Source: Geoglobus sp. (GTDB lineage: Archaea; Halobacteriota; Archaeoglobi; Archaeoglobales; Archaeoglobaceae). Taken from it: a stretch of 10,477 nucleotides of DNA. Position numbers and translations under genes: made by a program. Every line of letters begins with the position of its first letter. Position 1 is the stretch's first letter. The stretch is taken from positions 2,305 to 12,781 of the forward strand of contig JALURI010000128.1 in NCBI GenBank assembly GCA_027016965.1. The letters run 5' to 3'. The notes under the pieces are model-generated. The model ran no database searches, was not told the origin of the DNA, and worked only from the letters and a program-made list of their open reading frames with translations. Shown piece by piece: positions 6,684 to 10,477 of this stretch.

Positions 6684-7458
6684 GAAGTCCTGCAGATACC
6701 TTCATTGCCTGTTCGGGGTAGAGTCTGAGCTCATCGACAAAGAAGTAATCTATCAGCTCTTCATCGCTTATCCTGGATTTTATCATCTCGCCAAGCTTGA
6801 CAGCCTCGGCATATGCATCTTTGACTGCTATGTCACATTCTCGCCCTCTGAAAACTCTGAGATGGCCGACTCCAAGGATTTCAGGTTTGAATCCTGATAT
6901 TCTCTGAATTGAGTCAAGATACTGCTGGTAGTTGTAGAAAAAGAGAGGAACGATTCTACCTGAAGAGGTGAAATAACCCAGACAGTCTGTGGCAAGCAGG
7001 GCGTTTTCCTTCCTGATGTAAACACCTATGGAGTCAGGTGCATGTCCTGGAAATTCCAGTATTTCCAGCCCATAAAATGTATCTCCTTCTTTCAGCTGTC
7101 TGTCAAGCCTTAAACTTGGTTCCTGAATTTCGTCCTTGCAAAAGTGGTAATTATCGGAATACCATGATTTTATCACCTTCTCCTTTTTCAACAGAGGAGC
7201 GATTTTCTCATGTCCTGCTACCTCAGCCTCAGGATACTGCTCAAGAATTACGGAAAGTCCTGCAATGTGGTCAAAGTGGGAATGAGTCACAACAACAGCA
7301 TCCACGCTCTCCTCAAGCTCTTCAAGAAGTTTCTCAGCGGTGCAGGTCAAACCCACCTCAATCAAGACATTTTTCTCACCTTTAAAGAGGTAATGGTTTA
7401 TCAGACTTGTTCTGTAAAGCTTCAGAGAGGGTGTGAGCTCCAAAACCTCAACCTGCAT
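6658..7458 (-). CDS. Metallo-beta-lactamase-fold hydrolase
   Basis: A soluble zinc hydrolase of the glyoxalase II-like MBL superfamily. The metal ligands are complete: THSHFDH at 58-64 (H59, H61, D63, H64), H139 in FPGHAPDS, D158 in LLATDCLG and H199 in GVGHLRVFRG. The 266-residue length is normal for the group with a C-terminal helical segment. The substrate cannot be told; thioesters, lactones and phosphodiesters are all used in this fold. No Shine-Dalgarno site precedes the ATG, and a TATA box lies about 27 bases ahead, so the mRNA is probably leaderless. It is transcribed divergently from the guide RNA and converges on the flippase-like gene. Confidence 0.92.
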   Translation of the reverse strand: MQVEVLELTPSLKLYRTSLINHYLFKGEKNVLIEVGLTCTAEKLLEELEESVDAVVVTHSHFDHIAGLSVILEQYPEAEVAGHEKIAPLLKKEKVIKSWYSDNYHFCKDEIQEPSLRLDRQLKEGDTFYGLEILEFPGHAPDSIGVYIRKENALLATDCLGYFTSSGRIVPLFFYNYQQYLDSIQRISGFKPEILGVGHLRVFRGRECDIAVKDAYAEAVKLGEMIKSRISDEELIDYFFVDELRLYPEQAMKVSAGLLKRRVLEA

Positions 7459-7480
7459 GGCAATTGATAAACAGAAAAAT

Positions 7481-7490
7481 TTGATATAGT
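7481..7490 (-). promoter_or_regulatory. TATA box of the MBL hydrolase gene
   Basis: On the minus strand ACTATATCAA is centred about 27 bases before the ATG at 7458. Start of transcription would fall at or just before the start codon. Confidence 0.5.
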
Positions 7491-7498
7491 TTGCGATT

Positions 7499-7510
7499 GG
7501 TATTTATTTT
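7499..7510 (+). promoter_or_regulatory. TATA box of the H/ACA-type RNA
   Basis: GGTATTTATTTT is centred about 23-27 bases before position 7528, where the first stem of the RNA begins. The agreement between expected transcription start and structural 5' end supports the RNA boundaries. Confidence 0.55.
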
Positions 7511-7527
7511 CTGAGGTAGAGTTATCT

Positions 7528-7747
7528 GTAACCCCGGCCGGGGAGGGGGTGGAGAAAGCAAGGCTTACGATGAATCTCCCTGCAAGCGCCGGGGTTACAC
7601 CATGTCGCATGGTCTCTGGATGAGCGGGAGTAAATGCTCCTCCAATGATTTCAGGGCAACCCCGACATGGGACAGCCCCGAACGGTCAGCCGTCCTGAGA
7701 TAGCGTGAGCTTGCAATGATGGACGGTGTTGGTTTCGGGGGACATGA
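7528..7747 (+). ncRNA. Three-hairpin H/ACA guide sRNA (archaeal pseudouridylation guide)
   Basis: The sequence folds by inspection into three tandem hairpins, each followed by ACA, the layout of archaeal H/ACA sRNAs that guide the Cbf5-Nop10-Gar1-L7Ae pseudouridine synthase. Hairpin 1: lower stem 7528-7538 with 7588-7598 (11 bp, of which the last two overlap the ACA at 7597-7599). Hairpin 2: 7600-7607 with 7663-7670 (8 bp), ACA at 7672-7674. Hairpin 3: 7676-7682 with 7734-7740 (7 bp), ACA at 7742-7744. Upper stems are 7614-7620/7650-7656 in hairpin 2 and 7689-7695/7721-7727 in hairpin 3, about 15-16 bases before each ACA as expected. Both carry a kink-turn core: UGA (7621-7623, 7696-7698) opposite GAU (7647-7649, 7718-7720) with an AAU bulge (7644-7646, 7715-7717), the L7Ae site. 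Hairpin 3 ends in a GUGA tetraloop. Hairpin 1 has a less regular GAUGA element at 7569-7573. The GC content contrasts with AT-rich flanks. A TATA box lies upstream and a T-rich tail follows. It is not proven to be expressed. Confidence 0.85.
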
Positions 7748-7757
7748 TACACTGAGA

Positions 7758-7767
7758 TTTTACTTTT
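7758..7767 (+). terminator. T-rich terminator of the guide RNA
   Basis: TTTTACTTTT begins 14 bases after the last ACA. Archaeal polymerase stops at such T-rich tracts on the non-template strand. Confidence 0.45.
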
Positions 7768-7768
7768 G

Positions 7769-7814
7769 GTGGTATTTTATCTCATTACAAAGGGACAGGA
7801 AGCATAAATACCAC
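7769..7814. repeat. Short inverted repeat between the guide RNA and proS
   Basis: GTGGTATTT (7769-7777) is exactly complementary to AAATACCAC (7806-7814), with a 28-base loop. A second pair, TGAGAT (7753-7758) and ATCTCA (7779-7784), overlaps it. Apart from these and two T-rich stops, 7748-7888 holds no gene I can support. The role is unknown and it may be chance in AT-rich DNA. Confidence 0.4.
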
Positions 7815-7835
7815 TAAATGTGAGGCGTATCAGGT

Positions 7836-7842
7836 AAAAAAA
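7836..7842 (-). terminator. Oligo-T terminator of proS
   Basis: Seven T in a row on the minus strand (TTCTTTTTTTAC context) start 46 bases after the proS stop. This is an archaeal-type intrinsic stop, and it keeps proS transcription from running into the antisense of the guide RNA. Confidence 0.5.
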
Positions 7843-7888
7843 GAATGTTTGTTCTACTCCTACATCTGCAACAGGCTGTAAAATCCAT

Positions 7889-9316
7889 TCAGTAACTCTT
7901 TGCTGTAGCATTCAGCTTCCCGTCTCTCCCGCACACAACGCACTTCCCTTCTCTCTCTATACCGATTTCCTGATACATCTCGATTATTTCTCCTAAAACA
8001 CCAGCCTTCACCTGCTCTTCAATACTCTCTCCACACTCCAAACTGCTGCAAAGATAAAACAGAGCCACACCTCTTCCCATCCATTCCTCCATCTCCTCAG
8101 CTTTTTCAAAGAACCTGACTTTTTCAAGCATCGAGTTAACTGCCCTTTTTCTAAGCCTTTCATGCATTTCATCAGCCCATTCAGCTACCCTTTCCTCTGT
8201 GATATCATCGACAGGCATCTTTCTCTTTATCCTCTCATCCATGAACGAGATAACAGCCTCTCTGCTTCCAGCCTCTCTTGGGCCAATTTCAATTCTCAAA
8301 GGAACACCAAAGAGCTCCCATTTGTAGTATTTTGCTCCAGGCCTCTCATCACTATCATCCAGAACCGCTCTCAGCCCAAAATTTTTCAATCTGGTTAAAA
8401 CCTCATTTGAGAGCTCAAGAACTTCCCTTTCCTTGCCCTTGTATAGTATTGGAATCACAACCACCTGATGGGGAGCGAGATGGAAAGGCAAAATAAGTCC
8501 GAGATCATCACCATGTATGGATATCACCGATGCAACACATCTCTCTGAAATTCCGTAACATGTTTGATGGACGGGAGCATGATCGCCTTCGGGGGTTTCG
8601 TACTTTATATCAAATGTTTTTGCAAAGTTGTCTGCGAGATGGTGAACTGTTCCAATCTGCAGAGTTTTTCCGTCTGGCATGATCGTGTCAAAGGCAATTG
8701 TGTAGTCTGCTCCAGGGAACTTATCCCATTCAGGTCTTTTTATGACGAAGTACGGAATTGCAAGTGAGTCAAAGAACTCCTTGTAAGCGTTTATCGCCAT
8801 CTTAACATTCTTCTCAGCTTCTTCATAGCTTCTGTGGGCTGTATGCGCTTCTTTGAATGAGGTTATCTCTCTCAGTCTTATGAGCGGTCTTGTGTGCTTG
8901 GTCTCATACCTGAAGACATTCACAATCTGATAAACTCTCAATGGCAGATCGGCATGACTCCTTATCCACAGCTTAAACATAGGATACATTGCCGTCTCGC
9001 TTGTGGGTCTTAAAGCAAGCTTTACATCGAGCTCATCCAAACCACCATGGGTTATCCAGTAAACCTCGTCTTCAAAGCCCTTTATGTGTTTTCCTTCTTT
9101 TCCAAGCTCTGTTTCAGGAATTAAAGCTGGGAAGTAAACCTCATCATGCTCTCTGTCCATTATCTCTCTGAGTTTTCCATAAATCAAATTTCTGAGCTTG
9201 AAACCAAAGGGAAACCACACATACAGCCCCTTTATAGGATACCTTATGTCCATGATCTGAGCCTGCTGGATTATCTCATGATACCACTCGGAGAAGTCTG
9301 TTTTGGGAGGAAGCAT
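7889..9316 (-). CDS. proS: Prolyl-tRNA synthetase, archaeal/eukaryotic type
   Basis: Class II aminoacyl-tRNA synthetase that charges tRNA-Pro. The 475-residue length matches archaeal enzymes and lacks the bacterial editing insertion. Visible elements are an N-terminal DFSEWYHEII segment, RPTSE at 103-107, motif 2 FRYETKHTRPLIRLRE (135-150) followed by ITSFKEAHTAH, motif 3 region GISERCVASVISIHGDD leading into LILPFHLAPHQVVVIPI, and a HGUP anticodon-binding domain. The C-terminal zinc domain of archaeal/eukaryotic ProRS is present with C423, C428, C459 and C462, and the protein ends in tyrosine as is typical. It is a single-gene unit with a TATA box 26 bases ahead and no SD, so probably leaderless, and an oligo-T stop downstream. 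Confidence 0.97.
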   Translation of the reverse strand: MLPPKTDFSEWYHEIIQQAQIMDIRYPIKGLYVWFPFGFKLRNLIYGKLREIMDREHDEVYFPALIPETELGKEGKHIKGFEDEVYWITHGGLDELDVKLALRPTSETAMYPMFKLWIRSHADLPLRVYQIVNVFRYETKHTRPLIRLREITSFKEAHTAHRSYEEAEKNVKMAINAYKEFFDSLAIPYFVIKRPEWDKFPGADYTIAFDTIMPDGKTLQIGTVHHLADNFAKTFDIKYETPEGDHAPVHQTCYGISERCVASVISIHGDDLGLILPFHLAPHQVVVIPILYKGKEREVLELSNEVLTRLKNFGLRAVLDDSDERPGAKYYKWELFGVPLRIEIGPREAGSREAVISFMDERIKRKMPVDDITEERVAEWADEMHERLRKRAVNSMLEKVRFFEKAEEMEEWMGRGVALFYLCSSLECGESIEEQVKAGVLGEIIEMYQEIGIEREGKCVVCGRDGKLNATAKSY

Positions 9317-9337
9317 GATTATGGGCAGATGTGAGGG

Positions 9338-9347
9338 TTATTAAAAC
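9338..9347 (-). promoter_or_regulatory. TATA box of proS
   Basis: On the minus strand GTTTTAATAA is centred about 26 bases before the ATG at 9316, preceded by an A-rich BRE-like stretch. The 108-base gap 9317-9424 also holds the end of the upstream transcription unit; no clear oligo-T stop is seen there. Confidence 0.55.
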
Positions 9348-9424
9348 TTTTTTGATTTGGCAGATTGCTTAATCTGGATGAACTGATGTCGGTCAATTCT
9401 CCAAATGCAGTTCCGAATTCAAAT

Positions 9425-9844
9425 TCAGGTTGGTTCAGTTTGAAGATTCTCCTTCAGCTTTTTAACGAAGTATCTGAGCTGCCCCTCAATCTGCATTCCT
9501 GCCATGGGGTTTATTATCGGAGCCATACTTCCAAGACCTTCTACAGACAGAAACACCTTTATTAGTGTCTTTTCCTCCTCTTCCCTGACTTCAAATCTAC
9601 CCCTCCAGAGAAGATGCTTGCCCTTAGCCTCCCATTCCACCGGATCTTCGCCAGTCACTCTGACCTCAAGTTCCCTGGTTTGAGTAATGGCAGACATAGG
9701 TGCCTTCACTTTCCATATCTTTCCATCTTCACTCACATCCCCAACAAACTTGAAGCACCCACCAATCAACCTCAAATCTCTGAGTTTTTGCAGAACCTTA
9801 TCAGCATCACCTGTCACCGAAAACTCCATTTCAGTCTCAGCCAT
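9425..9844 (-). CDS. SRPBCC-fold protein, CoxG-like
   Basis: A 139-residue soluble protein that looks like an SRPBCC (START-like) domain of the carbon monoxide dehydrogenase subunit G (CoxG) type: MEFSVTGDADKVLQKLRDL at the start, alternating beta strands (KIWKVKAPMSAI, EWEAKGKHLLWRGRFEV, TLIKVFLSVEG), then a C-terminal helix (QIEGQLRYFVKKLKENL) that would close a hydrophobic ligand pocket. No catalytic motif is expected or seen. Its ATG directly abuts the TAA of the M24 gene with no bases between, and GAGGTG lies 6 bases upstream, so it is translated from the same mRNA. No CO dehydrogenase genes are visible, so a role in CO metabolism should not be assumed. The fold is likely, the ligand unknown. 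Confidence 0.75.
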   Translation of the reverse strand: MAETEMEFSVTGDADKVLQKLRDLRLIGGCFKFVGDVSEDGKIWKVKAPMSAITQTRELEVRVTGEDPVEWEAKGKHLLWRGRFEVREEEEKTLIKVFLSVEGLGSMAPIINPMAGMQIEGQLRYFVKKLKENLQTEPT

Positions 9845-10477
9845 TTAACCCACCTCAAGCATATCTTTATCAAAACCGGTAAAGCTCTCCACCTTTTTAC
9901 CGAGATAATAGGTGTCTTCAATCCTGAATCCACCAACCTTTTTTATCGAAAGCACAGAATGTCCAGCTGCAAGAGTCATACCTTCCACAAGCCTTTCTCG
10001 CAGATCTTCCGGGAATATGGTCGGGAAGGGAATCTCCTCAAATCCCAGTCCGATCCCGTGAACAAAACCCCTCACATACAGCCCCCCATACCCATAACTT
10101 TTCAAAAATTCATCATTGCTCCTTTCAATTTCAAGAACTGTTATCTCATTCTTTCTCCTTTCAATAAGTTCTACAGCTCTTTCCTGCATTTCAAGATATG
10201 CTCTGTATGCTTTTCTCTGTTCTTCACCGGCCTTTCCAACAACAAATGTTCTGGCGATGTCTGCACAGTAGCCATTGTAAACAGGCCCAACATCAATCAG
10301 AACCACATCACCCTCCTCTATTCTTTTATCTGTTGCCATTCCGTGCAGCCATAGACTTCTCTTTCCTGAATTGACAAACATTGGGAATGAAAGCCTTTCA
10401 GCACCTTTTTTTCTTACACAATACTCAACCTCAAGTGCAAGCTCATTTTCGGTGATGCCGGGTTTTAAAAGATCCAC
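9845..10477 (-). CDS. M24-family peptidase (Xaa-Pro dipeptidase-like), N-terminus outside the window
   Basis: Pita-bread-fold metalloenzyme of the aminopeptidase P/prolidase group. The window contains the C-terminal catalytic domain, 210 codons counted from the edge. The frame opens at the edge with DLLKPGITENELALEVEY, a motif that normally follows an N-terminal creatinase-like domain, so the GTG at 10475-10477 is an internal valine rather than a start. Recognisable residues are H45 (LHG), metal ligands D62 (IDVG) and D73 (CADIAR), H140 (VHGIGLGFEE) and E187 (RIEDT). Where M24 enzymes have TIEPG, this one has LAAGHS (170-174), so the fourth ligand glutamate appears to be replaced by glycine, with a histidine next to it. 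Activity as a peptidase is therefore uncertain. It shares an mRNA with the SRPBCC gene. Confidence 0.88.
   Translation of the reverse strand: MDLLKPGITENELALEVEYCVRKKGAERLSFPMFVNSGKRSLWLHGMATDKRIEEGDVVLIDVGPVYNGYCADIARTFVVGKAGEEQRKAYRAYLEMQERAVELIERRKNEITVLEIERSNDEFLKSYGYGGLYVRGFVHGIGLGFEEIPFPTIFPEDLRERLVEGMTLAAGHSVLSIKKVGGFRIEDTYYLGKKVESFTGFDKDMLEVG
9851..9856 (-). promoter_or_regulatory. Shine-Dalgarno site of the SRPBCC gene
   Basis: GAGGTG on the minus strand lies 6 bases before the ATG at 9844, inside the last codons of the M24 gene, and supports coupled translation. Confidence 0.65.

Noticed and set aside
7422..7610. Minus-strand open frame of 62 codons
   Set aside because: It overlaps the MBL start, its promoter and the first guide-RNA hairpin, and has no family resemblance.
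7520..7760. SRP (7S) RNA or RNase P RNA
   Set aside because: No SRP helix 8 GGAA/AGCAG motif and no RNase P GAGGAAA or ACAGAA core on either strand. The ACA-ended hairpins with kink-turns explain the structure better.
7520..7760. Box C/D guide RNA
   Set aside because: Box C- and D-like words occur (ATGATGG, CTGAG) but they pair with each other as kink-turns inside hairpins, and the terminal C and D boxes of a 60-base C/D RNA are missing.
7769..7814. Insertion-sequence ends
   Set aside because: The inverted repeat encloses only 28 bases, there are no flanking target duplications, and no transposase is present.
9425..9844. Carbon monoxide dehydrogenase accessory gene (coxG)
   Set aside because: The fold resembles CoxG but no cox or other CO-oxidation genes are in the window, so the pathway label is not supported.
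9614..10354. 246-codon plus-strand open frame
   Set aside because: Composition is a mirror of the SRPBCC and M24 genes on the other strand, rich in H, S, F and I with no domain logic.

Overview
The window looks like ordinary chromosomal DNA of a euryarchaeon, most likely of the Archaeoglobales. The evidence is: an archaeal/eukaryotic-type prolyl-tRNA synthetase; a FlaJ/TadC-type pilus or archaellum platform protein; a DUF432 gene coupled to an MscS channel (an archaeal pairing); a dolichyl-phosphate-type glycosyltransferase beside a flippase-like membrane protein; arginine encoded mostly by AGA/AGG; and TATA boxes about 25 bp ahead of start codons that lack a Shine-Dalgarno site, which points to leaderless mRNAs. 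No rRNA, tRNA, CRISPR array, transposon or prophage is visible.

Layout. Positions 1-3348 (+) hold a membrane-centred cluster: a type II/IV secretion F-domain protein cut by the window edge, then DUF432 and MscS joined by an ATGA overlap. Positions 3377-4640 (+) hold a leaderless promoter, a metallophosphoesterase and a MoaE with an extra N-terminal domain, again joined by ATGA. Positions 4623-5701 (-) hold a DUF2103 protein behind a GT2 glycosyltransferase. A divergent promoter around 5772-5785 separates these from a flippase-like protein (5808-6683, +), which runs tail to tail into a metallo-beta-lactamase-fold hydrolase (6658-7458, -).

The gene-free stretch 7459-7888 holds the most interesting object: an apparent three-hairpin H/ACA pseudouridylation guide RNA (about 7528-7747, +). 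Each hairpin has a long lower stem ending at or one base before an ACA. Hairpins 2 and 3 carry matching kink-turns (UGA opposite GAU with an AAU bulge). Their pockets match 23S rRNA sequence around U2586 and U1915 (E. coli numbering, target sequence recalled from memory). Hairpin 1 has no target I could assign.

The right third is on the minus strand: proS (7889-9316) with its own promoter and oligo-T terminator, then a small SRPBCC/CoxG-like protein (9425-9844) abutting an M24 peptidase-family protein (9845 to beyond 10477). The M24 protein appears to lack one of the five metal-ligand residues.

The genes do not form one pathway. They are several short housekeeping units: cell envelope and pili, osmotic protection, molybdopterin synthesis, lipid-linked glycosylation, rRNA modification and tRNA charging.
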